From Solobacterium sp. (GTDB taxonomy: Bacteria; Bacillota_I; Bacilli_A; Erysipelotrichales; Erysipelotrichaceae), in NCBI GenBank assembly GCA_024680365.1, contig JAILCN010000052.1, positions 1 to 59,830 on the forward strand: 59,830 nucleotides of DNA, written 5' to 3'. Below are positions 41,131 to 49,008 of this stretch, piece after piece (the stretch's first letter is position 1; every line of letters starts with the position of its first letter). The notes beneath the pieces were generated by a model. That model saw only the letters and a program-made list of their open reading frames with translations. It had not been told where the DNA came from and did not search any database. The position numbers were made by a program, and so were the translations under genes.

Positions 41131-41460
41131 TTACATTTTAGCTTTATACAACACTTTTTCCAAGATATTTTTATTATCCGCATACTTGTTGTTTTTATAT
41201 ACATGTCTGACGATCAGGATCACATCGTAGGGATAATCTTCAAACGTGATCAGTTCCTGGCACATCATGCGGACCTGACGCTTGATCTTGTTTCTGACAA
41301 CAGCGTTTCCGATCTTCTTGGAAAGAGAGATGCCGATCCTTGCCTGTTCTTCTTTCTTCGGCATGCAGTACATGACAAAACTGGCAGAGGTCTTTTTCTT
41401 TCCCTGCCTGATCAGTACCTGAAACTCTTCATTTTTACGGACTCTGTTGACTTTTTTCAT
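41131..41460 (-). CDS. rnpA: Ribonuclease P protein component
   Basis: Product of 109 residues. It is the protein subunit of RNase P, which matures tRNA 5' ends. The RNR motif is in GNAVVRNKIKRQVR (about 52-65). It lies 32 bp after rpmH, with a hairpin in between that may act as an attenuator to keep its level far below that of L34. Confidence 0.95.
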   Translation of the reverse strand: MKKVNRVRKNEEFQVLIRQGKKKTSASFVMYCMPKKEEQARIGISLSKKIGNAVVRNKIKRQVRMMCQELITFEDYPYDVILIVRHVYKNNKYADNKNILEKVLYKAKM

Positions 41461-41468
41461 AACGGTTT

Positions 41469-41489
41469 AAAAAAACCACCTGTCGGTGG
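41469..41489 (-). terminator. Attenuating hairpin between rpmH and rnpA
   Basis: On the minus strand CCACC-GACA-GGTGG is followed by TTTTTTT (arms 41485-41489 and 41476-41480). It lies wholly in the short gap before rnpA and would end many rpmH transcripts. Confidence 0.75.
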
Positions 41490-41492
41490 CTC

Positions 41493-41627
41493 TTAAGCAG
41501 ATAATACCTTTCTGCCCTTTGCGCGGCGTCTTGCCAGGACCTTACGTCCGCCGACAGTAGCCATACGGGCTCTAAAGCCATGAGTAGCTTTGTGCTTTTT
41601 CTTGCTCGGCTGGTATGTTCTCTTCAT
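41493..41627 (-). CDS. rpmH: Ribosomal protein bL34
   Basis: Product of 44 residues, too short for most gene tables. It reads [18 protein letters not shown], followed by the basic [16 protein letters not shown] tail characteristic of L34. GGAGGTG lies nine bases before the ATG. First gene of rpmH-rnpA-yidC-jag. Confidence 0.97.
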   Translation of the reverse strand: MKRTYQPSKKKHKATHGFRARMATVGGRKVLARRRAKGRKVLSA

Positions 41628-41780
41628 TTCATGCCACCTCCGTCTTTTTTATACATGTAGAAAACAACGCGGAATTATAATAAATGCTCCAGCGTAAAAA
41701 GTCAATGAAATATGCAAAAAAGGCCAATGTTTTCAGAAAAAACAAAAGAATCTGAGCTGTTTTGCCAGATTCTTCGTGAA

Positions 41781-42551
41781 TTACTTCTTAATATCGTAGA
41801 ATTCTTCCAGCGAAAGATCAGGAGAGATCTCATACATCATTGATGCGTATGTTTCACCGATATAGCGGTAATGCCACGGCATGTAAGAGTATCCGGTGAT
41901 CTGTTCTTTGCCTTTCGGATAACGGAGAATGAACCCGTATTCATGGGCATGTTCATACAGCCACTTGCCGGCGTCTGTGTCCGCGTAGGCAACAGTTGTT
42001 GCGGAAGTGGAATTGGAACTGAAATCCACTGCGATGCCGCACTGGTGCTCGCTGTATCCCGGTTTTTCAATGACTTTGCCGGCTTCGGCTTCTCCCAGCA
42101 TGGCTGCTCTGTCCTGGAAATATTCATCCTGTGTCTGATAAGAGACGTATCCGCAGAAGACAACCAGCTGCACTTTGTCTTTGGACGCTGCGGCAATCAT
42201 CTTTTTCAGATGTTCGGCAGGCTCTGCTTTCAGCTGAATGATCTCACCGGTGCTGTTGAAGTACGGCGATACAAGATCAGACGGAACAAAATCCTGGGGA
42301 ACCGGATGATTCTTGTCCACGAAGACAAAGATGCTGTCAGGATCTGTCAGATGGGCGGGCAGAGGTGTTCCCTCCGGAGACGGTTCTGCGGAAGGAGCGG
42401 CAGTCTCTCCTCCGCCCGAAGGAACCACATCCGGCTTCTGAGGATGGTAAAACGCATATACAGCCAGGATCAGAAAAGCGGCGCTGACAAAAAACAAGAT
42501 CTCAACAAGCCTGTTGATCCTGAACGGTGATTTTCTTTCATTTGTATTCAT
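41781..42551 (-). CDS. VanY-type D-alanyl-D-alanine carboxypeptidase
   Basis: Product of 256 residues from ATG 42551. It has an N-terminal membrane anchor (about 15-37), a Pro/Ser/Gly-rich linker, then a peptidase M15/VanY domain with zinc and catalytic motifs SEHQCGIAVDF and MPWHYRYIG. Such enzymes trim the terminal D-Ala of peptidoglycan. No ribosome site is seen; an extended -10 (TGCTAGAAT) ends seven bases before the ATG, so the mRNA may be leaderless. Resistance to vancomycin should not be inferred from this gene alone. Confidence 0.88.
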   Translation of the reverse strand: MNTNERKSPFRINRLVEILFFVSAAFLILAVYAFYHPQKPDVVPSGGGETAAPSAEPSPEGTPLPAHLTDPDSIFVFVDKNHPVPQDFVPSDLVSPYFNSTGEIIQLKAEPAEHLKKMIAAASKDKVQLVVFCGYVSYQTQDEYFQDRAAMLGEAEAGKVIEKPGYSEHQCGIAVDFSSNSTSATTVAYADTDAGKWLYEHAHEYGFILRYPKGKEQITGYSYMPWHYRYIGETYASMMYEISPDLSLEEFYDIKK

Positions 42552-42607
42552 AGCAAAGATTCTAGCATACATAAATGCAGATAAGTTGTGAAAATGATGG
42601 GAATTTA

Positions 42608-42635
42608 TTAACTTTTAAAAAAGAATTATTATAAT
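42608..42635 (+). promoter_or_regulatory. Promoter of the rightward pth-mfd operon
   Basis: TTAACT (42608-42613), a 16-bp spacer and a perfect TATAAT (42630-42635) lie 30 bp before the first gene, which also has GGAGG. Transcription turns rightward from here. Confidence 0.6.
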
Positions 42636-42664
42636 AAAAAGGATTCATATACGGAGGTTTTAGT

Positions 42665-43459
42665 ATGATTTTTAATGTTCTTATGTATGCAATGATGGTC
42701 TATATGATCATCAGAATTATCTTAATGAACGGCATCCGCAAGAAAAACAACTATATTACAGATCTGATGCAGAGTGTTTCTGATTCTGCAGTGTTTAATG
42801 AAAAAGCTGACAAACTGGAAGAATTGTACGCGAAAGACACACAGTTCATCAACGAGATCAATGTATTCCGCCTCTGGGAACAGGCACTCAATGAAAGATA
42901 TGTGGTTTTCCAGAAAACAGTCGAAGGACTGGACCTGACTAAGCTGATCAGAAATACAAATAAGGGACGTACGATCGAAGAAGTTCCGTTCTTTTACCTT
43001 CTGCAGACAGTTCCCAATATTCTCTACGGCAATCACAATGAAGAAATGCGTCTTCTGCTGAAGAACAAGACGGACGAAGTCAAAGATCTCATCAGTGATC
43101 AGATGACCTGGCAGATCTCGGAAGCCAACGCTGCCATGTATGCCGGTGAAGAAGACAAGGCAGTGTCAGTTTATGAAAATATCCTGAACGGCGACTATGA
43201 AAATATGAAGTACGCCAGAAACATGATCGGCATTTACAAGAAGATCTGTGCTGCCATGCTGACAAAGTATTATCAGGACAGGGATCCGGCAAAAGCCGAG
43301 GAACTCAAAGAAGATGTGAAGTACTTCTATGAGATGAACATCGGCAAGAGATGGCTGAAGAACATCGGTGTTGAAGTTCCGGAACCTGTTGAAGAAACAG
43401 AGGAAGAAAATACTGAAGAAGAACCGCAGGAAACAGACGGAGAAGAAAACAAGGAATGA
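42665..43459 (+). CDS. Membrane-anchored TPR-like protein of unknown function
   Basis: Product of 264 residues. A single N-terminal membrane segment (about 2-21) is followed by a long helical cytoplasmic domain. Two stretches (about 160-180 and 185-205) resemble helical-repeat pairs. The last ~30 residues are almost all Glu with some Thr and Pro, a likely disordered tail. I recognise no family. It overlaps pth (ATGA) and so shares its operon; a scaffold role is possible but speculative. Confidence 0.7.
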   Translation: MIFNVLMYAMMVYMIIRIILMNGIRKKNNYITDLMQSVSDSAVFNEKADKLEELYAKDTQFINEINVFRLWEQALNERYVVFQKTVEGLDLTKLIRNTNKGRTIEEVPFFYLLQTVPNILYGNHNEEMRLLLKNKTDEVKDLISDQMTWQISEANAAMYAGEEDKAVSVYENILNGDYENMKYARNMIGIYKKICAAMLTKYYQDRDPAKAEELKEDVKYFYEMNIGKRWLKNIGVEVPEPVEETEEENTEEEPQETDGEENKE

Positions 43460-44100
43460 AACTGATCGCAGGACTCGGCAACCCCGGCAAAGAATATGCC
43501 CAGACAAGACATAACAGCGGATTCATGGCAATCGATCTGCTGGCGGAAAAAGCCGGCACAGAGATCACAACAAAAAAGTTCAATGCTTTGACTGCAAATG
43601 TCAGAATCAAAGGTCAGGCAGTGCTGCTGATGAAGCCGCTGACGTATATGAATGAAAGCGGCAGTGCTGTCAGCCGGGCAGTCAGCTACTACAATATCGC
43701 GCCGGAAGATATTCTGATCATCCATGATGACATGGATCTGCCGGTTGGTTCCGTCCGGATCCGCAAAAAAGGTTCCGCCGGCGGACAGAAAGGCATGAAG
43801 TCGATTATCAGCGCTCTTTCCACAGATGAGATCGCAAGGATCCGGATCGGCGTCGGACACAGCCGCCGGGGAGATCATGAGATCGTTCCGGACTGGGTGC
43901 TCTCTCCCATCGCGAAAGCAGACAGAGAAGTATTTGATACCGCGCTGAAGGCATCCGCAGACGCAGCGTATGACTGGGTCAGTGAGCCGATGGATATCGT
44001 CATGTCACGCTACAACATCAAACCACCGAAAAAAGAAGGAGATAACGGAAATAACAGAACAGAAAATGCCCCTGTGGCTGCAGGAGGAACTGAAGAATAA
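43456..44100 (+). CDS. pth: Peptidyl-tRNA hydrolase
   Basis: Product of 214 residues. It releases peptides from stalled peptidyl-tRNA. GLGNPGKEYAQTRHNSGFMAID (residues 6-27) holds the catalytic His; KPLTYMNESG and IIHDDMDLP follow. The last ~25 residues are a low-complexity tail whose codons overlap the start of mfd by 35 bases, so the tail may exist mainly because of that overlap. Confidence 0.95.
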   Translation: MKLIAGLGNPGKEYAQTRHNSGFMAIDLLAEKAGTEITTKKFNALTANVRIKGQAVLLMKPLTYMNESGSAVSRAVSYYNIAPEDILIIHDDMDLPVGSVRIRKKGSAGGQKGMKSIISALSTDEIARIRIGVGHSRRGDHEIVPDWVLSPIAKADREVFDTALKASADAAYDWVSEPMDIVMSRYNIKPPKKEGDNGNNRTENAPVAAGGTEE

Positions 44101-47100
44101 TCCGGCAGTCAGGAAGCTCGACAGAGAAAAAGGTCCTCTGCCTCTGACATCGCTGATCGAAGAAGCGCTTGTCATCGCAGCTTCCTACCGGAGAAATCCC
44201 CGTTCCATCCTGGTGATCAAACAGAATCTTTATAACGCGCAGCGTCTCTATGAGAGACTCGTATCCCTCCTGGGTGAGAACGAATGCGCGCTTTTTGGCG
44301 CGGATGAGTCTCTGCGTGTTGAAGCGATCGCCTCTTCACCGGAACTGACAGCACAGAAAGTAGAGACCATGGCGTCCCTGCTCAGGAATCCGAAACAGGT
44401 CGTGGTCACCTGTCCTTCCGGTTTCCTCCGGCAGCTGCCTTCCGTACAGCAGTTCAAAGACGGATGCATCAGTCTGAAAACAGGTGATGAAGCTGATCCG
44501 AAAGAACTGATGCGGCGGCTGTTTGCCGGCGGCTATACTCAGACATCTCACATTGACCAGCCTCTGTGCTTTGCCCACCGCGGCGGTATTCTGGATATCT
44601 TTTCCATTAACTATGAATATCCGGTCCGTATTGAATTCTTTGATACGGAAATTGAATCGATCCGTTTCTTTGACGTGATCACCCAGAAAACCATTCAGAA
44701 TACAGACAGCGTGGAGATCGTTCCGGCTTCGGATGTCATTTTCAGTGATGAACAGATCGAAGAGATCCGGAACAAAGCACAGGAAATGCTCGTCAAATAT
44801 CCTTCTTCAGATGTTGAAACAGATCTGATGAGCATGGAAGCACATGTATTTGAAAGACGGATGTATCCGTATCTGGCGCTGCTTTCTGAAACAGAAGACA
44901 TTACCGGATATATGGAAGAGCCGCTGATTATTCTTTCTGATGAACAGCTGATCCGGGAAGCTGTAAAACGGCAGATCGATGAAACGACTGCGTATATTCA
45001 GGAAATGGTGCAGGAAGGAAAGATCCTGCCGAAGTATGCGGTGTATCACGACTATAACCGGATCATTGATCATAACCGGACCATCGCGGAAGATCCGTTT
45101 ACGGATAACTGTGCAGGCATCCAGGAGATCCATCTTCCCAATGAACCGCTGAATAAGAGGATCCGCATCGCTGTCTCGGAAGACAAAGCGCTGTTTGCCC
45201 TGGGTGAAAAGGAATTCGCCAGAGTCACGGAGATCCTTGTCAATGAACAGATCCCCTATCAGCTGATCACAGATCAGAAAGAAATTCCGGAAGGACTGAG
45301 TCTGTGTCTGTGTGAGATCCCGCAGGGCTTCCATATTGAAGCGTCCGGACTGCATGTCTATACCGAAGCTGAGCTGTTTGAGATCCATCACCGCTCAGGA
45401 AGATATGAAAATAAATTCCGCAGTGCGGAAGTGATCCACGGCTATGACGAACTGAAGCCGATGGATTACATCGTGCATGCCCAGTACGGCGTCGGCCAGT
45501 ATATCGGCATCGAGACCCGTGAGATCCAGGGATCCAAACGGGATTTTCTCAAGATCGTTTACCGGGGCAATGCGGAGCTGCTGGTTCCGCTGGAACAGTT
45601 CCGGCTTGTCCGCAAGTTCGTTTCCCGGGAAGGTGTCGTACCGCGTCTGAACAAACTGGGTTCCGGCGAATGGGAAAAGACAAAGAAACGTCTGGAAGAA
45701 AACGTCAACAACATCGCGGAACGTCTGATCAGTCTGTACGCTGCCCGAGAGCAGCATATCGGTCACGCGTTCTCACCGGACAATGAGATGACTGTTAAGT
45801 TTGAACAGGAATTCCCGTTTGAACTGACAGCCGATCAGGAAAAAGCTGTCGAAGCAGTCAAGCACGATATGGAAAGCGATAAGCCGATGGACAGGCTTGT
45901 CTGCGGAGATGTCGGCTTCGGCAAGACAGAAGTCGCAGTCAGAGCATCCTTCAAGGCGGTCACTGACAACAAGCAGACAGCTTTGCTTTGTCCGACAACG
46001 ATCCTCGCTGATCAGCATTACCGCACCTTTATGGAACGATACAAAAACTTCCCGGTCATGATCCGCCTGATGAACCGCTTCGTAACAGCAGCGGAACAGA
46101 AACAGACGATCCGTGATCTGAAAGAAGGCAGAGTGGATATCGTGATCGGAACGCACAGACTGCTTTCGTCTGATGTTGAATTCAAAGATCTCGGACTGCT
46201 GATCATAGATGAAGAACAGCGCTTCGGCGTAGAACATAAAGAAAAGATCAAGGAACTGAAGAACGGCATCGATGTCCTGGCATTAAGTGCGACGCCGATC
46301 CCGAGAACCCTGCAGATGTCCCTGATCGGCATTCGTTCCCTTTCCCAGCTGGAAACACCGCCGCTGAACCGCTACAGCGTGCAGACCTATGTTGTCGAAC
46401 GCAACGCCGGTCTGATCACCGACGCGATCCAGAAAGAACTGGCAAGGAACGGCCAGGTGTTCTACCTGCATAACAATATTGAACAGATCTACAGCATCAC
46501 AAGAAGACTCCGCCATGCCCTGCCTGAGGCAAGGATCGGCATCGTTCACGGCAAGATGGACAGAGAAGAGATCGAAGATATCATGAACAAAGTCATTCAT
46601 CATGAGATCGATGTTCTTGTCTGTACGACGATCGTGGAAAACGGGATCGATATTCCTAATGTAAATACGATCCTGATCGACAATGCCCAGGACTTTGGTC
46701 TTGCCCAGATCTATCAGATCAAGGGAAGAGTCGGCCGCAGCAGCCGCATCGCGTACGCTTATCTTCTCATACCGCCCCGCCGTCAGCTTTCCGAGATCGC
46801 TCAGAAACGTCTGTCTGCGGTCAAGGAATTTGCCAGACTCGGTTCGGGATACAAGATCGCCATGCGTGACCTGACGATCCGCGGTGCCGGAGACCTGCTG
46901 GGACCGGATCAGTCCGGCTTCATTGATACCGTCGGCATCGACATGTATATCGAGATGCTGGAAGAAGCGATCCGCGAAAAGAAAAACGAGAAGAAACCGG
47001 AACAGGCCGCAAAGCCGCCGGTCAACCTGCCGCAGAGCGGCTATATCCCGGAGAACTTCGCGCCGGATGACTTTGACAAGCTGGACATGTACCAGAAGAT

Positions 47101-47470
47101 CGACGCTCTGAACAGCGAAGAAAAGCTGGAGGAATACAAAGCGGAAGTTATTGACCAGTATGGAAAACTGCCTGCCGCGGTACAGACGTTATTTGAAAAG
47201 AAACATCTGGATCTGGCTCTGCAGGAACCATATGTGCAGAGCTACCGGGAAACACCGGGTGCCGGGATCCTGACATTCTCGACCCTGTTTTCCCAGAATG
47301 TGGACGGCGTGCGTCTGTTTGAAAACCTGACAAAGCTTTCAAAAGACATTACGATCCGCTACACAGGCGGAACGATCATCGTCAATCTTCCGAAAGGAAA
47401 GAACCGGATGGAAATGGCAGTCAAGGCAATACGGATTGCCGGAAAGGCACAGAAACATGAGAATCGATAA
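44066..47470 (+). CDS. mfd: Transcription-repair coupling factor Mfd
   Basis: Product of 1134 residues from ATG 44066; the nearest ribosome site (AAGGAG) is about 20 bases upstream, so translation probably couples to pth. Mfd removes stalled RNA polymerase and recruits UvrA. Seen are the UvrB-like N-terminal part, the RNA polymerase-interacting domain (MDYIVHAQYGVGQYIGIE), the helicase motifs VCGDVGFGKTEVAVRA and LLIIDEEQRFGVEHKE, and the C-terminal TRCF domain. It is full length for the family. Confidence 0.96.
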   Translation: MPLWLQEELKNNPAVRKLDREKGPLPLTSLIEEALVIAASYRRNPRSILVIKQNLYNAQRLYERLVSLLGENECALFGADESLRVEAIASSPELTAQKVETMASLLRNPKQVVVTCPSGFLRQLPSVQQFKDGCISLKTGDEADPKELMRRLFAGGYTQTSHIDQPLCFAHRGGILDIFSINYEYPVRIEFFDTEIESIRFFDVITQKTIQNTDSVEIVPASDVIFSDEQIEEIRNKAQEMLVKYPSSDVETDLMSMEAHVFERRMYPYLALLSETEDITGYMEEPLIILSDEQLIREAVKRQIDETTAYIQEMVQEGKILPKYAVYHDYNRIIDHNRTIAEDPFTDNCAGIQEIHLPNEPLNKRIRIAVSEDKALFALGEKEFARVTEILVNEQIPYQLITDQKEIPEGLSLCLCEIPQGFHIEASGLHVYTEAELFEIHHRSGRYENKFRSAEVIHGYDELKPMDYIVHAQYGVGQYIGIETREIQGSKRDFLKIVYRGNAELLVPLEQFRLVRKFVSREGVVPRLNKLGSGEWEKTKKRLEENVNNIAERLISLYAAREQHIGHAFSPDNEMTVKFEQEFPFELTADQEKAVEAVKHDMESDKPMDRLVCGDVGFGKTEVAVRASFKAVTDNKQTALLCPTTILADQHYRTFMERYKNFPVMIRLMNRFVTAAEQKQTIRDLKEGRVDIVIGTHRLLSSDVEFKDLGLLIIDEEQRFGVEHKEKIKELKNGIDVLALSATPIPRTLQMSLIGIRSLSQLETPPLNRYSVQTYVVERNAGLITDAIQKELARNGQVFYLHNNIEQIYSITRRLRHALPEARIGIVHGKMDREEIEDIMNKVIHHEIDVLVCTTIVENGIDIPNVNTILIDNAQDFGLAQIYQIKGRVGRSSRIAYAYLLIPPRRQLSEIAQKRLSAVKEFARLGSGYKIAMRDLTIRGAGDLLGPDQSGFIDTVGIDMYIEMLEEAIREKKNEKKPEQAAKPPVNLPQSGYIPENFAPDDFDKLDMYQKIDALNSEEKLEEYKAEVIDQYGKLPAAVQTLFEKKHLDLALQEPYVQSYRETPGAGILTFSTLFSQNVDGVRLFENLTKLSKDITIRYTGGTIIVNLPKGKNRMEMAVKAIRIAGKAQKHENR

Positions 47471-47735
47471 ATATCTGAAAGTATCCAGGATCCTGAAACG
47501 CAGAACGATTTCAAAAGAACTGGCAGTCAACGAAAGAATCGAGATCAACGGCAGAGTCGTCAAGCCTGCCCATGAAGTCAAGGCAGGAGATATCGTAACG
47601 ATCACCTTCGGAAACCGCCGGCTTTCCGTACGCGTTCTTTCCACAGAGGAAGTCAAACGCAAACAGGATGCCCAGGAAATGTATGAGATCCTTGAAGAAG
47701 AACGAATCTCCCTTGATGATCAAAAACTTGGATGA
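47457..47735 (+). CDS. rqcP: S4-domain protein RqcP (YabO type)
   Basis: Product of 92 residues from ATG 47457, overlapping the mfd end by 14 bases. S4 domain: MRIDKYLKVSRILKRRTISK, INGRVVKPAHEVKAGDIV. In B. subtilis the yabO gene stands between mfd and divIC and its product RqcP helps add C-terminal Ala tails to stalled peptides with RqcH. The position here is equivalent. Confidence 0.9.
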   Translation: MRIDKYLKVSRILKRRTISKELAVNERIEINGRVVKPAHEVKAGDIVTITFGNRRLSVRVLSTEEVKRKQDAQEMYEILEEERISLDDQKLG

Positions 47736-47758
47736 TACATTAATATCGAGGAACAAGC

Positions 47759-48082
47759 ATGACAGTTAAGAATAAGAAAACGAAAAAGAAAAGAAGAAGA
47801 CTGACGCCGATCACCAAGCTGATCTGTCTGATCATGATCGGTGTGTCCTGTTTCCTTCTGTATAAAGTCGGTCAGGAAGTCAGGACAACGTTGGTGCTGA
47901 GAAAGCAGCTGGCGGAAGCCAAGGAAAAACTGCAGGAAGTTCAGGATGAGAATACGTATCTGAACAATGAAAAAGAAAAACTGCAGAATCCGGACTACGT
48001 CGCCAACTATGCCAGAGGCAACTACATGCTTTCGAAGGATGGGGAACAGATCTTCTATCTTCCGGAAAATGACAACAAGTGA
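47759..48082 (+). CDS. divIC: Septum formation protein DivIC (FtsB family)
   Basis: Product of 107 residues. It has a basic cytoplasmic start, one membrane segment (about 21-38) and an extracellular coiled coil (about 48-80), then the conserved NPDYVANYARGNYMLSKDGE segment. DivIC works with FtsL and DivIB at the septum. GAGGA precedes the ATG. Last gene of the pth-mfd-rqcP group. Confidence 0.93.
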   Translation: MTVKNKKTKKKRRRLTPITKLICLIMIGVSCFLLYKVGQEVRTTLVLRKQLAEAKEKLQEVQDENTYLNNEKEKLQNPDYVANYARGNYMLSKDGEQIFYLPENDNK

Positions 48083-48191
48083 GCAGAGTAATCTGCTCTT
48101 TATCTTTTCCCCGGGAAAAACAGCAGAAAAGTGTCCGATATAAATCAATGCAAGCTGAAAAAAATGCGGCATGCCGCAAAAATTTCAGATA

Positions 48192-48226
48192 AAGCCTGTC
48201 TGTACAAGCGGACAGGTTTTGTTTAT
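48192..48226 (+). terminator. Terminator after divIC
   Basis: CCTGTC and GACAGG (48195-48200 and 48211-48216) enclose a ten-base loop and are followed by TTTTGTTT. It ends the rightward pth-divIC operon. Confidence 0.75.
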
Positions 48227-48248
48227 GACAGTATTTAATAATGAATAG

Positions 48249-48277
48249 TTGAATAATCGTTCAATTGATGTTAGCAT
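48249..48277 (+). promoter_or_regulatory. Promoter of the ABC exporter operon
   Basis: TTGAAT (48249-48254), a 17-bp spacer and TAGCAT (48272-48277). The predicted start, near 48284, lies inside the dyad at 48279-48296, the position expected for a repressor. Confidence 0.5.
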
Positions 48278-48278
48278 A

Positions 48279-48296
48279 AGTTAGCATTATCTAACG
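48279..48296. promoter_or_regulatory. Operator-like dyad AGTTAG-N6-CTAACG
   Basis: AGTTAGCATTATCTAACG is an 18-bp dyad with five of six arm positions paired. A further half-site (TGTTAGCATAAG) lies ten bases upstream. The same 18-bp pattern occurs twice in the gpmA/gpmI gap at 59281 and 59310, pointing to one shared regulator. Confidence 0.6.
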
Positions 48297-48307
48297 AGGT
48301 ATCTACA

Positions 48308-49006
48308 ATGTTTCTGCAGTTGAAAGAGATCAGAAAGTCATACGGTGAAAAAGAAAACAGAACGGAAGTACTGAAAGGAATCAGTCTGAATGCGGAAAAA
48401 GGAGAATTCTGTGTTCTCCTGGGATCTTCCGGATCCGGCAAGAGTACGCTGCTTAATATCATCGGCGGTATTGATGAAGCAGATTCCGGCGAAGTGATCA
48501 TACGAGATGAAAGTCTTTCCGGAATGAATGAGAAACAGCTGACCAGATATCGCAGAAATCATCTGGGGTATATCTTCCAAATGTACAACCTGATTCCCAA
48601 TCTGACAGTCAGGGAGAATATTGAAGTCGGAGCATGGCTCAGCAGAGATCCCCTGGATACAGATGAACTACTGAACGTCCTTGGTCTGACAGAACATCAG
48701 GACAAGATCCCCAGCCAGCTGTCCGGCGGCCAGCAGCAGCGTACTGCCATCGGCAGAGCAATTATCAAGAATCCCGATATTCTGTTATGTGATGAACCAA
48801 CCGGAGCACTGGACTATAAAACATCAAAAGAGATCCTGAAGCTGATCGAGACTGTCAATCAGAAATACGGAAGCACGGTGATCATGGTCACACATAATGA
48901 CGCGATCCGTCTGATGGCAGATAAGATCATCCGTCTGCGTGACGGCATGATCCGTGATATTACGATGAATGAAACAAAGATCTCCGCAGAGAAACTGGAG
49001 TGGTAA
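48308..49006 (+). CDS. ABC exporter ATPase (MacB/LolD type)
   Basis: Product of 232 residues. Walker [17 protein letters not shown] (about 40-55), Q-loop, signature [16 protein letters not shown] and Walker [12 protein letters not shown] are all present, the pattern of MacB/LolD-type ATPases that work with FtsX-like permeases. GAGGT precedes the ATG. The permease follows two bases later. Such systems often export antimicrobial peptides or lipids in Firmicutes; the substrate here is unknown. Confidence 0.92.
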   Translation: MFLQLKEIRKSYGEKENRTEVLKGISLNAEKGEFCVLLGSSGSGKSTLLNIIGGIDEADSGEVIIRDESLSGMNEKQLTRYRRNHLGYIFQMYNLIPNLTVRENIEVGAWLSRDPLDTDELLNVLGLTEHQDKIPSQLSGGQQQRTAIGRAIIKNPDILLCDEPTGALDYKTSKEILKLIETVNQKYGSTVIMVTHNDAIRLMADKIIRLRDGMIRDITMNETKISAEKLEW

Positions 49007-49008
49007 AG

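Noticed and set aside
41781-42551. Vancomycin resistance cluster
   Set aside because: VanY-type peptidases are common wall enzymes; no vanHAX-like genes are present.
45620-45632. Partial Noc-like sequence GTTTCCCGGGAAGG inside mfd
   Set aside because: Both outer bases differ from the consensus and a coding explanation is enough.
43327-47735. Several minus-strand frames of 100-190 codons opposite pth, mfd and rqcP
   Set aside because: They have no ribosome sites or conserved motifs, and the plus-strand genes are unambiguous.
48108-48117. Near-Noc site TTTTCCCCGGGAAAA after divIC
   Set aside because: An extra C breaks the spacing of the 14-bp palindrome.
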